Positions 53,766-62,472 of a DNA stretch of 64,000 bases are shown here, piece after piece (position 1 is the first letter of the stretch; each line of letters starts with the position of its first letter). A program made the position numbers and the translations under genes. The DNA is taken from contig NZ_ATVT01000001.1 of the NCBI RefSeq assembly GCF_000420865.1, positions 186,001 to 250,000 of the forward strand, in the 5' to 3' direction. Source of the stretch: Butyrivibrio sp. XPD2006 (GTDB lineage: Bacteria; Bacillota; Clostridia; Lachnospirales; Lachnospiraceae). The notes under the pieces are model-generated. The model ran no database searches, was not told where the DNA came from, and saw only the letters and a list, made by a program, of their open reading frames with translations.

Positions 53766-55385
53766 ATGCCTGAAAGAGTAAGAGCTATTTGGCAGAAAAT
53801 TCTCGACTGGTGGAACCAATTTACAGCCAGGCAGAAAACCTTGATCATAGGTGCCAGCACGGTTGTATTATTGACCATCATTATTTTGGTGTCTGTACTT
53901 AACCAACCGCAATATGTTTTATTGGCTACTGCCCAATCTACCAAGGAGGCTTCTGAGATAAGAGACCTTCTTGATTCTGATTCTATAAATTATAAAATGT
54001 CAGACGATGGACTTGAGTTTAGAGTTCTAAAGAAGGATCAGGCGTCAGCAAGTCTGCTGCTGGGAGCAAACGACATTCAGTCCTATGCTTACAGTATCGA
54101 TAATGTCACCAACGGAAGCTTTTCAACAACTGAATCAGACAAACAAAAGAAATACGTACTCTATCTGGAATCAAGACTTGAGCAGGATTTTCTGTCAAAG
54201 TTTGATGCTGTGGAGAGAGCAAATGTACAGCTGAACATTCCTGATAACGACGGTACCCTTATTGGCAATAAAGAGCAGGCTCATGCGTGGATTCTTTTGA
54301 CTATGAAAGAGGACGGCAAGTTTGATGAGGATAATGCAGCATATCTTGCAAGAGCGGTGGCTTCTGCCATAGGTAACGAGAACACCGATAACATTGTCAT
54401 AATGGATTCGGCGGGCAACATGCTCTTTTCCGGAGGAGAAGATACGACAACTGCAGGCCTTGCAACAACTCAGCTTTCTGCCAAGGCCAAGGCTGAACAG
54501 ATTGTAAAAGGTGAGGTTAAAAAGGTTCTTCTCGGAACCAAGCTCTATGACAATATAGAAGTTGCCAGCAATCTGGTAATGGATTTCAGCAATAAAGAAA
54601 CTACAGAGCATACATACACTCCTGCGGAGGATCAGACTCAGGGTGTTCTCAGCCATGAAGATACATACAACGCTGAGAATGTCAGTGGAATAAGCGGAAT
54701 TCCCGGAACTGATACGAATGCAGAGGATGAGACTACATACGTAACACAGGATAATACCAATTCAACTTCTTCAATTACCGAGGAGTCAAGGGATTACCTT
54801 CCGAATGAGAAGATAACTACAGAGACCAACGTCCCGGGGCGTATCAAATATGACGAGTCTTCAATTTCTGTCACGGCTATCAATTATGCCATTATGAAAG
54901 AAGAGGATTACAAAGCCGAAGAACATGAAAACATGACCTGGAATGACTTTAAGGTAAATAATACAGAACCTATAGTCATGGAAGTTCCGCCGGAGATGAT
55001 AAATGTAGTATCCAAGGCCACCGGAATAACGTCTGAAAATGTCGCAATGGCAGCATATACGGAGTATGTATTTTTCGACAGAACAGCCAATGCTGTTACT
55101 GTAACCGATGTCCTTCAGATTGTACTCATTCTTGTAATCCTTGCACTTCTGGCATTCATCATCATCAGAAGCATGTGGACCAGCAAGAAGACAGAGGAAG
55201 TTCCGGAGCAGCCGGAAGAGCTTTCTGTTGAACAGCTTCTTGAGTCACAGCCGGAAGAGATTCTCAGTGATATCGAGATGGATCAGGGATCGGAGACCAA
55301 GAGACTTATCGAGAAGTTTGTTGACGAGAATCCGGAAGCAGCGGCTACACTTCTCAGGAACTGGCTCAATGAGGACTTCGTTTAA
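53766..55385 (+). CDS. fliF: Flagellar MS-ring protein FliF
   Basis: 539 residues forming the MS ring in the membrane. An N-terminal helix (about 24-46) is followed by ring-building motifs (LVSVLNQPQYVLL, KKYVLYLESRLEQDF, VARAVASAIG-type region), a long acidic Thr/Asn/Glu-rich insert (about 280-350), a second helix (about 440-465) and the cytosolic FliG-binding C-terminus ending AATLLRNWLNEDFV. GGGAGGGAG upstream. Complete and typical. Confidence 0.96.
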   Translation: MPERVRAIWQKILDWWNQFTARQKTLIIGASTVVLLTIIILVSVLNQPQYVLLATAQSTKEASEIRDLLDSDSINYKMSDDGLEFRVLKKDQASASLLLGANDIQSYAYSIDNVTNGSFSTTESDKQKKYVLYLESRLEQDFLSKFDAVERANVQLNIPDNDGTLIGNKEQAHAWILLTMKEDGKFDEDNAAYLARAVASAIGNENTDNIVIMDSAGNMLFSGGEDTTTAGLATTQLSAKAKAEQIVKGEVKKVLLGTKLYDNIEVASNLVMDFSNKETTEHTYTPAEDQTQGVLSHEDTYNAENVSGISGIPGTDTNAEDETTYVTQDNTNSTSSITEESRDYLPNEKITTETNVPGRIKYDESSISVTAINYAIMKEEDYKAEEHENMTWNDFKVNNTEPIVMEVPPEMINVVSKATGITSENVAMAAYTEYVFFDRTANAVTVTDVLQIVLILVILALLAFIIIRSMWTSKKTEEVPEQPEELSVEQLLESQPEEILSDIEMDQGSETKRLIEKFVDENPEAAATLLRNWLNEDFV

Positions 55386-55415
55386 TTAGAAATTTTAAAG
55401 GGGAGTAATGAAACT

Positions 55416-56453
55416 ATGATGGACATGGAAGAAACCGGTGGAAATGCCTTAACCGCCGATTTTACGGGGACACAAAAAGCGGCGATTCTTCTGATCGCAC
55501 TGGGACCGGAAAAATCCTCCGCCATATTTAAGCATCTCAAGGAAGAAGAAATAGAGGAGCTTACTCTGGAGATTGCCAATACGAGAAGTGTAACTTCTCA
55601 GATAAAAGAGGCAGTTCTTGAAGAGTTCTACGGAGTTTGCCTTGCACAGCAGTATATTGCAGAAGGTGGTATCACCTATGCCAAAGAGCTTCTTGAAAAA
55701 GCTCTCGGTGAGGATAAGGCTCTGGATGTTATCAGTAAGCTCACTGCTTCACTTCAGGTTAAGCCTTTTGAGTTTATCAGAAAGACTGAACCTTCGCAGA
55801 TCCTTACATTCATTCAGGATGAGCATCCGCAGACAATTGCCCTTATTTTGTCATATATGTCTCCGGCTCAGAGCGCTATGATCCTTTCTGCTCTTGCGCC
55901 TGACAGACAGGCTGATGTTGCAAAGCGTATAGCAGCAATGGACAGAACAAGTCCGGATACGATAAAAGAGGTAGAGAAGGTATTGGAATCAAAGCTGTCA
56001 TCACTTGTAAACCAGGATTACACAATCATCGGTGGTGTGGACGCTGTAGTAGAAATCCTCAACACCGTAGACCGAGCAACAGAGAAACACATTATGGAGA
56101 CTCTGGAAATCGAAGAGCCGGAGCTTGCCGACGAGATCAGAAAGAAGATGTTCGTATTCGAGGATGTTCTTCTTCTGGACGACAGATCCATTCAGAGAGT
56201 GCTGCGTGAGGTTGAGAACTCTGATCTTGCTCTTGCATGTAAGAGTGCTACCGAGCAGGTACAGACAGCTATCTTCAACAACCTCTCCAAGCGTCTGGCT
56301 GCTATGATCAAGGAAGATATGGACTTCATGGGCCCTGTGCGTATGAAGGATGTTGAGGAAGCTCAGCAGAAGATTGTAAATGTAATCAGAAAGCTCGAGG
56401 ATTCCGGTGAGATCGTAATCTCCAGAGGTGGAGGTGATGAACTAGTTGTCTAA
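55416..56453 (+). CDS. fliG: Flagellar motor switch protein FliG
   Basis: 345-residue rotor protein that couples stator force to rotation. TGTQKAAILLIALGPEKS, the middle EHPQTIALILSYM and the C-terminal torque block FVFEDVLLLDDRSIQRVL with charged residues are intact. The ATG at 55416 (ATGATG) lies 19 bases after AAAGGGGAG, somewhat far; the first or second ATG may be used. The fliH start overlaps its end. Confidence 0.97.
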   Translation: MMDMEETGGNALTADFTGTQKAAILLIALGPEKSSAIFKHLKEEEIEELTLEIANTRSVTSQIKEAVLEEFYGVCLAQQYIAEGGITYAKELLEKALGEDKALDVISKLTASLQVKPFEFIRKTEPSQILTFIQDEHPQTIALILSYMSPAQSAMILSALAPDRQADVAKRIAAMDRTSPDTIKEVEKVLESKLSSLVNQDYTIIGGVDAVVEILNTVDRATEKHIMETLEIEEPELADEIRKKMFVFEDVLLLDDRSIQRVLREVENSDLALACKSATEQVQTAIFNNLSKRLAAMIKEDMDFMGPVRMKDVEEAQQKIVNVIRKLEDSGEIVISRGGGDELVV

Positions 56454-57321
56454 TCTTTTTAAAGCTGGCTTCGTAAGCTATGATCAGTCTGAAGCAAGGA
56501 TCATAGACAGTAACGAGCTGGCTAATCAAAAAATAGAAGCTTTTCAGGAGCTTGAACTAAAGAAACAAAGGGCTCAGATGGCCGCGGATGAGCCCTCCTA
56601 TGACGGTGGTGAAGGGGATGATTTTATCCCCGGCATCGATATGGAGCAGTTATCGCAGCTAACAGAGGATCAGAGCATGCTGGAATCAGTTCCTGATCCT
56701 CAATTTGATATGGAAGCAATGCAGGCTGAGATTGATCTTAAGCTCCAGCAGGCTCAGGAACAGGCTGATATGATAATAAACAATGCTCATCAACAGGCTC
56801 AGGAGATTATGGCTTCCGCTCAGCAGCAAGGACATCAGGAAGGTTATGATGCAGGATATCAGGAAGGTGTTGCAGCTGCCCAGGCGCTCCAGGCAGACTA
56901 TGAACAGCAGCGCGAAGATCTGGAAAAAGAGTATCAGCAGATAGTCGACGAGCTCGAGCCTGAAATGGTGGATGTACTCACACAGATCTATGAGCATGTT
57001 TTTAATATTGAACTTAGAGAAGATAAGGGAATAATCCTTCATCTTTTGAAGACAACTCTTTCCAGGATCGAAACCGGCAACGATCTCATTGTCCATATTT
57101 CATCTGATGATTACGATGATGTCATGGATCAGAAGGACGAGCTGGATGCCTGCATCACATCGCCCAATACTAGCATGGAGATAATTGAGGATCCGCTCCT
57201 TAAGGAAAATGAGTGCATGATAGAATCAGACAGCGGTGTATTTGACTGCAGCCTGGGCGTTGAACTTTCAGAAATCACAAGGAAACTTAAGCTCCTTTCT
57301 TTTGACAGAAAACGAAGATAA
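56446..57321 (+). CDS. fliH: Flagellar export apparatus protein FliH
   Basis: 291 residues; regulator of the FliI ATPase. It shows a Gln/Glu-rich coiled coil (about 85-165) with a GHQEGYDAGYQEG repeat of the GxxxG type seen in FliH/YscL, and the C-terminal domain. It starts at TTG (56446) behind GGTGGAGG, overlapping fliG by 8 bases. Sequence conservation of FliH is weak, so the call leans on its place between fliG and fliI. Confidence 0.9.
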   Translation: MSNLFKAGFVSYDQSEARIIDSNELANQKIEAFQELELKKQRAQMAADEPSYDGGEGDDFIPGIDMEQLSQLTEDQSMLESVPDPQFDMEAMQAEIDLKLQQAQEQADMIINNAHQQAQEIMASAQQQGHQEGYDAGYQEGVAAAQALQADYEQQREDLEKEYQQIVDELEPEMVDVLTQIYEHVFNIELREDKGIILHLLKTTLSRIETGNDLIVHISSDDYDDVMDQKDELDACITSPNTSMEIIEDPLLKENECMIESDSGVFDCSLGVELSEITRKLKLLSFDRKRR

Positions 57322-57333
57322 AGGCGGATAAAT

Positions 57334-58692
57334 ATGCTTATAAGTTCGGTTGATTTGTCAAAATACAAAAAGATGCAAAATGCACCGTTTTACCGCACAA
57401 GAGGTAAGGTGGTCAATGTTATCGGTCTTACCATCGAGTCTGCCGGACCGGATGCCAAGCTTGGAGATATATGCCTTATTTATCCCAAGAAAAAGACAGA
57501 CGATCCTATAACAGACCGTGTTGTAAAACCTTCTATGGCGGAGGTTGTAGGCTTTAAGGACGGTCATGTCCAATTGATGCCTTATGAGAATACCAGCGGT
57601 ATCGGTAACGGAAGCATTGTAGAAAATACGGATTCACCGCTTCGAGTAAATGTTGGTGAAGGACTTTTGGGGAAGACTCTGGACGGCCTTGGCAGGATAG
57701 ACGGAACAAACTATGGCCAGGGTGTACAGCTTGAAGGAGGCGTGGCATACTCTGTCGAGAATCAGCCACCGGATCCCATGACCAGAGACCCTATTTCAGA
57801 GGTGCTTCCTCTTGGCGTAAAAGCGGTAGATGGTCTTCTTACTGTGGGTAAAGGACAGCGTATCGGTATATTTGCCGGATCCGGTGTCGGAAAATCCACA
57901 CTTCTTGGTATGTTTGCAAGAAATACTCAGGCCGATATAAATGTTATAGCCCTTATCGGGGAGCGTGGAAGAGAGGTGCGCGAATTCATCGAGCGAGATA
58001 TGGGCGAGGAAGGTATGAAGAGATCCATAGTGGTCTGTGCTACTTCTGACAAGCCTGCGCTTGAGAGACTTAAGGCCGCCAAAACTGCCACTTCGATTGC
58101 TGAGTATTTCAGAGATAAAGGTAAGGATGTCCTTCTGATGATGGATTCGCTTACCCGTTTTTCAATGGCTCAGAGAGAGATTGGTCTTGCCAGCGGAGAA
58201 CCTCCGGTTTCAAGAGGATATCCTCCGTCTGTATATGCCGAAATGCCCAAGCTCCTTGAAAGAGCAGGAAGATCCCGAAAGGGGTCAATCACAGGTCTTT
58301 ATACTGTCCTTGTAGACGGCGATGATATGAATGAGCCGATCACGGATACTGCACGTGGTATCCTTGACGGGCATATTGTTCTTAACAGAAAGCTTGCTCA
58401 AAAGAATCATTATCCGGCCATAGATGTACTGGCCAGCATTTCAAGATGTATGTCTGCCATAGCTGATCCGGAACACAAAAAAGCTGCAGGTAAGCTCAAG
58501 ACTGTTCTTGCAACCTACAATGATGCGGAAGATCTGATAAATATCGGAGCATACAGAAGCGGCGCCAACAAAAACATTGATTATGCGATATCGAAGATAG
58601 ATCAGGTAAATGCTTTCCTGACACAGGAGACGGACGAGAAATTCACATTTGAGGATATCAGAAATCAGCTGCTTGGTATATTCAGAGATTAA
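57334..58692 (+). CDS. fliI: Flagellum-specific ATPase FliI
   Basis: 452-residue F1-beta-like ATPase that drives type III export of flagellar subunits. Walker A GIFAGSGVGKSTLLGM, Walker B region VLLMMDSLTRFSMAQRE and ASGEPPVSRGYPPSVY are intact. AAAGGCGGA precedes the ATG. The gene is complete and of usual length. Confidence 0.97.
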   Translation: MLISSVDLSKYKKMQNAPFYRTRGKVVNVIGLTIESAGPDAKLGDICLIYPKKKTDDPITDRVVKPSMAEVVGFKDGHVQLMPYENTSGIGNGSIVENTDSPLRVNVGEGLLGKTLDGLGRIDGTNYGQGVQLEGGVAYSVENQPPDPMTRDPISEVLPLGVKAVDGLLTVGKGQRIGIFAGSGVGKSTLLGMFARNTQADINVIALIGERGREVREFIERDMGEEGMKRSIVVCATSDKPALERLKAAKTATSIAEYFRDKGKDVLLMMDSLTRFSMAQREIGLASGEPPVSRGYPPSVYAEMPKLLERAGRSRKGSITGLYTVLVDGDDMNEPITDTARGILDGHIVLNRKLAQKNHYPAIDVLASISRCMSAIADPEHKKAAGKLKTVLATYNDAEDLINIGAYRSGANKNIDYAISKIDQVNAFLTQETDEKFTFEDIRNQLLGIFRD

Positions 58693-58704
58693 GAGGCTTG
58701 ATTT

Positions 58705-59163
58705 ATGGCAAGGTTTGTCTACAAAATGCAAAGTGTCCTCAATATCAAGCAGCAGACAGAAAACCAGACCAAGATGGAGTTCGCTGTAGCACAGGCAGAG
58801 CTCAACAAGCAGCTTGATATTCTTGAGGAATACATAACAAGAAAAGAGAATTATCTTAGAGAAGCAGAAGAGCTAAGAAATGATGACAGCTTAAAACTCC
58901 AGGAGATTCTGGATAATCAGTATGCGACTGCGCAGATGGATGTAATGATCAAACATCAGGCGGGAGTGATCAAACAGTATGAAGACCGCGTCGAACAGGT
59001 GAGGATCAAACTGACCAGGAACATCCAGGAGCGAAAGATGCAGGAGACTCTTAGAGACAGAGCATTTTCAGAGTACCTTGAGGAGCAGAAGCAGGAAGAA
59101 GCAAAAGAAAACGATCAGCGAACAAGCTTTACTTACGGACAAAAACAAAAGGAAGAGGAATAA
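58705..59163 (+). CDS. fliJ: Flagellar export chaperone FliJ
   Basis: 152 residues, almost entirely a charged coiled coil, starting ARFVYKMQSVLNIKQQTENQ like other Firmicute FliJ proteins. It binds FliI and FlhA in the export gate. AGAGG precedes the ATG, 12 bases after fliI; the next gene starts immediately after its stop. Confidence 0.93.
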   Translation: MARFVYKMQSVLNIKQQTENQTKMEFAVAQAELNKQLDILEEYITRKENYLREAEELRNDDSLKLQEILDNQYATAQMDVMIKHQAGVIKQYEDRVEQVRIKLTRNIQERKMQETLRDRAFSEYLEEQKQEEAKENDQRTSFTYGQKQKEEE

Positions 59164-60123
59164 ATGGCTGATACTAATTTATTAAATACACCTGAAGACC
59201 CTAAAGCGGCCAAGGCCAAGCTAAAAGCTGACAAAAAAGAATACAGAAAAAAGCTTAAAGAACAGGTTAAGGCACAAAAGGAGCAGGAAAGAGAGTTTGC
59301 CGACAGAGCTGCGGAGATTAACGGAGATAATGCCGGAGGGCTTGCAACACTGGTAATTACATTCCTGATAATTCTCATATGGCTGGCAATCATGGTGCTT
59401 CTTGTAAAGCTTGATGTTGGCGGCTTTGGCTCGGATGTACTTGCTCCGATTCTTAAGGATGTTCCGTATGTTAATTGGATCCTTCCTGAGGGTTCTTATG
59501 AGAAGAAGTCTTCAAGCAGTACTGACACTCAGGATATAACAGTAACAGATGTCTCCGGTGATGGAACAACTTCAGGCTCTTTAGAAACTATGGAGGATGC
59601 TCTTGCATATATTAAGAGACTGGAACAGGCCCTTCAGTCAGAGATGGAGCAAAACAGTGCTCTTTCTACAGAAAACGAGAAATTAAAAGCTGAAGTTACA
59701 AGACTTGCCCCTTTTGAACTTCAGCAAAAAGAGTTTTATGAGGAGCGAGAGAAATTTTACAACGAAGTGGTATACGGTGAAAATGCTCCTGACGCAGCAA
59801 ATTACAGGCAGTACTATGAGGAGATTGATCCCGATACAGCTGCTGAGATTTACAGAAGTGTTGTTCAGGGCGGCGTAGATGATGCGGCTATAAAGGCTTT
59901 CGCAACTACTTATTCGGGAATGAAGGCAAAGAGTGCGGCCAAGATCTTTGACGAAATGGTAACAGAGAACCAGATAGAGCTTGTTGCAAGAATCCTGGCA
60001 CAGATGTCTGTTGAAAACAGAGGCGATATCCTGGCTGCTATGGAAGAACCCAATGCTGCCAAGCTGACACAACTTCTTGAACCTAATGCGCTTGAGCAGA
60101 AGACGACTAAGGTTACAGGTTAA
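59164..60123 (+). CDS. MgtE N-terminal-domain flagellar protein (MotE/YlxF-like)
   Basis: 319 residues. A charged cytosolic N-terminus is followed by one membrane helix (about 60-82), a Ser/Thr linker, a coiled coil (about 140-200) and a C-terminal MgtE-N-like domain with AAEIYRSVVQGG, AAKIFDEMV and VARILAQMSVENRG. Proteins of this layout sit after fliJ in Firmicute flagellar operons and resemble MotE, a chaperone-like partner of the stator MotB. It starts directly after the fliJ stop. It is the last gene before a strong terminator. Confidence 0.85.
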   Translation: MADTNLLNTPEDPKAAKAKLKADKKEYRKKLKEQVKAQKEQEREFADRAAEINGDNAGGLATLVITFLIILIWLAIMVLLVKLDVGGFGSDVLAPILKDVPYVNWILPEGSYEKKSSSSTDTQDITVTDVSGDGTTSGSLETMEDALAYIKRLEQALQSEMEQNSALSTENEKLKAEVTRLAPFELQQKEFYEEREKFYNEVVYGENAPDAANYRQYYEEIDPDTAAEIYRSVVQGGVDDAAIKAFATTYSGMKAKSAAKIFDEMVTENQIELVARILAQMSVENRGDILAAMEEPNAAKLTQLLEPNALEQKTTKVTG

Positions 60124-60142
60124 ATTGTATAAATTGATATAT

Positions 60143-60172
60143 CCACCATCAGCTTTGATGGTGGATTTTTTT
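60143..60172 (+). terminator. Rho-independent terminator closing the flgB-fliJ operon
   Basis: A 9-bp stem CCACCATCA/TGATGGTGG (60143-60151 with 60156-60164), a four-base GCTT loop and seven Ts (60166-60172). Confidence 0.95.
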
Positions 60173-60190
60173 GTACATAGTGAATTTGTT

Positions 60191-60205
60191 TATGAAATTT
60201 TCATA
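60191..60205. promoter_or_regulatory. Short palindrome upstream of the FIST gene
   Basis: TATGAAATTTTCATA is a perfect 7-bp dyad around one central base, in the 112-bp region between the terminator and the FIST gene. It could be an operator. A nearby TTGACT (60224-60229) lacks a well-spaced -10. Confidence 0.35.
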
Positions 60206-60284
60206 CATAGTTTAATGTAATATTGACTATTAACAGATATACTTAATAAAGGAAAACTTTATTTCAAAAAAGGAGAAAAGCCTC

Positions 60285-61343
60285 ATGAAAATGTTCTATG
60301 GAAAAAGCGCATCATGTAATGTGAAAGAAGCGGTATCCGGGCTTAGTAAGCCTAAACTGATTGTCTTTACCTGTAGTGCAGACAGCTTTGAAAAAGCGGT
60401 TGCAGATGTTGAACAGTTATTCCCCGGCGTTCCGAGCATCGGCTGTGTCGGTATGGGATATGATGCATCAATTCTGGAAAATGGCGTTTCCGTAATGGCA
60501 TTTTCTGAGGGCGTAACGGTCGCATCAGGTATTCTTGAGAGTGTTTCTACAATGCCTGCAAGATATATCGGCAGACTTGAAGAAGATATAAAAAAGGTAA
60601 AACCGGGAAGCGAAAATACAGCTATTATCGACTTCTGTACTGGAAATGATGCTGCGGTTCTTACAACTCTACGTGGACTTGTTGATAAATACAATCTTCA
60701 GATCATGGGAGCAACAGGTGATGCCGGAAAAGTTTCCTGTAATGGTAAGATTTATCAGGATGCAATGACTTATGCCGTAATCCGCAACGAAGGCGGAAGA
60801 GTTAAGACATATAAGGAAAATATCTATGTTCCAAGAGATAACACACAGCTTATCGCATCCAAGACGGATAAAGCAAAATACTATCTTGGCGAACTCAATG
60901 GCCGTTCAGCTAAGCAGGTATATATGGATCTTACACATACTTCTACAGATAAGGAAATCGTAAATCAGACCTTTAAGAATCCTCTTGGAAAGATGATCGG
61001 AAATGATGTATGTATCGTTTCTATCAAGGACGTGGCAGGCTCCGGACTTATCTGTTACAGACAGATCAATGACTCCGATATCTTAACAATCCTTGAGATG
61101 CGTGATCCTATGGAAGTTGCGCAGGCTACAATCGATAAGATAAAGAATGACTTTAATAAGATTTCCGGTGTATATTCGGTTAACTGTATATTCCGCTATC
61201 TGGTTCTGAAGGAAAGAGGTGAACTTAATTCCTATCTGGGCAAAATAGCTACCCTTGGCACCTCCTGTGGGCTCATTGGATTCGGTGAGCATTACAATTC
61301 GCAATTTGTTAATCAGACAATGACCTGTGTTGTATTCGAATAA
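60285..61343 (+). CDS. FIST-domain sensory protein
   Basis: 352-residue soluble protein with FIST-N and FIST-C domains. Recognisable parts are the N-terminal [29 protein letters not shown] and GVSVMAF, and the FIST-C region with [15 protein letters not shown], then [14 protein letters not shown] and [18 protein letters not shown] domains are proposed small-ligand sensors, perhaps for amino acids, often found with chemotaxis or cyclic-di-GMP proteins. AAAAGGAGAAAA precedes the ATG. The next gene, a soluble chemoreceptor, begins 11 bases downstream, so the pair probably works as one cytosolic sensing unit. Confidence 0.88.
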   Translation: MKMFYGKSASCNVKEAVSGLSKPKLIVFTCSADSFEKAVADVEQLFPGVPSIGCVGMGYDASILENGVSVMAFSEGVTVASGILESVSTMPARYIGRLEEDIKKVKPGSENTAIIDFCTGNDAAVLTTLRGLVDKYNLQIMGATGDAGKVSCNGKIYQDAMTYAVIRNEGGRVKTYKENIYVPRDNTQLIASKTDKAKYYLGELNGRSAKQVYMDLTHTSTDKEIVNQTFKNPLGKMIGNDVCIVSIKDVAGSGLICYRQINDSDILTILEMRDPMEVAQATIDKIKNDFNKISGVYSVNCIFRYLVLKERGELNSYLGKIATLGTSCGLIGFGEHYNSQFVNQTMTCVVFE

Positions 61344-61353
61344 TAAGGAGAGA

Positions 61354-62316
61354 ATGGATATGCTTACAGATATTTTTAAGAAAAAGAATGAAACTGTGGA
61401 AAATCAGCCCAAGGTAGAGGTTAAAGATGATAGTGAGAGATTGCAATCTCTTATCTATATTGCTGATTCAATAGAAGTTTTTCAGAAAGAGCTCGTTCAG
61501 AACGAACTGAATTCTCTGACTGAAATACATGATATGGGAGAAGCGGTTGGAGCGGTTATTGAAAGCAATGCGCAGCTTAGAGAGCAGATGGATGCTTTCA
61601 ATGAAATGTTTGATGCTGTTAATCAAAGTGCTTCCAAATTCGAGGACGTTAAAGTCAACATTCTTAACAGTGTTGAAAATGCCCAGAATAAGGTTGAAGA
61701 ACTCAAGTCAAGCTCAAATGAGGTAAGAGCGAGCTTTGATGAAATGGCACAGGGCTTTGAAAACTTCAAGAGTGCTGTTGATCAGATTTCGGATTACATG
61801 AAAAAGATCATCGGAATTGCAACTCAGACAAATCTTCTTGCGCTTAATGCTTCAATTGAAGCTGCAAGAGCAGGAGCTGCAGGAAAAGGCTTTGCTGTAG
61901 TTGCAACTGAGGTAAGGGAACTTGCCGATGAGATCAAAGTGATGATCAGTCAGGTAAATGCTTCAATTGATGCAGCCGGACAGGAAAGTGAGAAGCTTTC
62001 AGTCAGCATGGAGAACTCAATAAATGCTATGGACAGAAGCCTTAAAGAAGTAGACGAGACCAAAGATACGTTTATTGAGATCATCGAGAGTGCCAATGGT
62101 GCCAATGCAGTACAGCAGGAGATTTCAGATACAGCAGATACTGCATCCGATGAACTCTCCAGGATTGGAAACAGCTTCAATGATATAAACAACAAATACG
62201 ACGCACTTGTTAACCAGCTCGACAGAGTAAATGCACTGGGAACCACAAAGAGCAGTGTGTTCGAACATATCGATAATCTTGTATCACAGATTCCTCCGAT
62301 TGTTAAAAACAAGTGA
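61354..62316 (+). CDS. Cytosolic methyl-accepting chemotaxis protein
   Basis: 320 residues with no transmembrane segment. About 100 N-terminal residues of helical, unrecognised sequence precede a chemoreceptor signalling domain whose hairpin tip is [20 protein letters not shown] followed by [16 protein letters not shown]. The domain is short. The start at 61354 follows AAGGAGAG; a start at 61327 would overlap the FIST gene. Without its own sensor domain, it probably receives input from the FIST protein next door. It would signal through CheA/CheW encoded elsewhere. Confidence 0.9.
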   Translation: MDMLTDIFKKKNETVENQPKVEVKDDSERLQSLIYIADSIEVFQKELVQNELNSLTEIHDMGEAVGAVIESNAQLREQMDAFNEMFDAVNQSASKFEDVKVNILNSVENAQNKVEELKSSSNEVRASFDEMAQGFENFKSAVDQISDYMKKIIGIATQTNLLALNASIEAARAGAAGKGFAVVATEVRELADEIKVMISQVNASIDAAGQESEKLSVSMENSINAMDRSLKEVDETKDTFIEIIESANGANAVQQEISDTADTASDELSRIGNSFNDINNKYDALVNQLDRVNALGTTKSSVFEHIDNLVSQIPPIVKNK

Positions 62317-62328
62317 TCAGAGTGTTAA

Positions 62329-62353
62329 AAGGCGCCGTTTAAGGCGCCTTTTT
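62329..62353 (+). terminator. Rho-independent terminator after the chemoreceptor gene
   Basis: AAGGCGCC/GGCGCCTT (62329-62336 with 62343-62350), six-base loop, five Ts to 62353. Confidence 0.88.
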
Positions 62354-62378
62354 GTTAAAAGAAATTTTGGCGTAAAGC

Positions 62379-62405
62379 TAAAGTTATTTCTGTATGTTCC
62401 GATAT
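62379..62405 (+). promoter_or_regulatory. Sigma-28 (flagellar) promoter of fliK
   Basis: TAAA (62379-62382), 16 bases, then CCGATAT (62399-62405), matching the Firmicute sigma-D/sigma-28 pattern of TAAA and GCCGATAT. It lies between the chemoreceptor terminator and fliK, so the hook-length and later genes may be expressed as a later class. Confidence 0.7.
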
Positions 62406-62472
62406 ATTTAACGAAAGATTATGGGCGGAGTATGTATGCCCATAAAAAATAGAATATGGAAGGAGGGTTTTG

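Noticed and set aside
60191-60211. CodY-like AATTTTC upstream of the FIST gene
   Set aside because: Only about 10 of 15 positions match the CodY consensus; the sequence is better described as a short palindrome.
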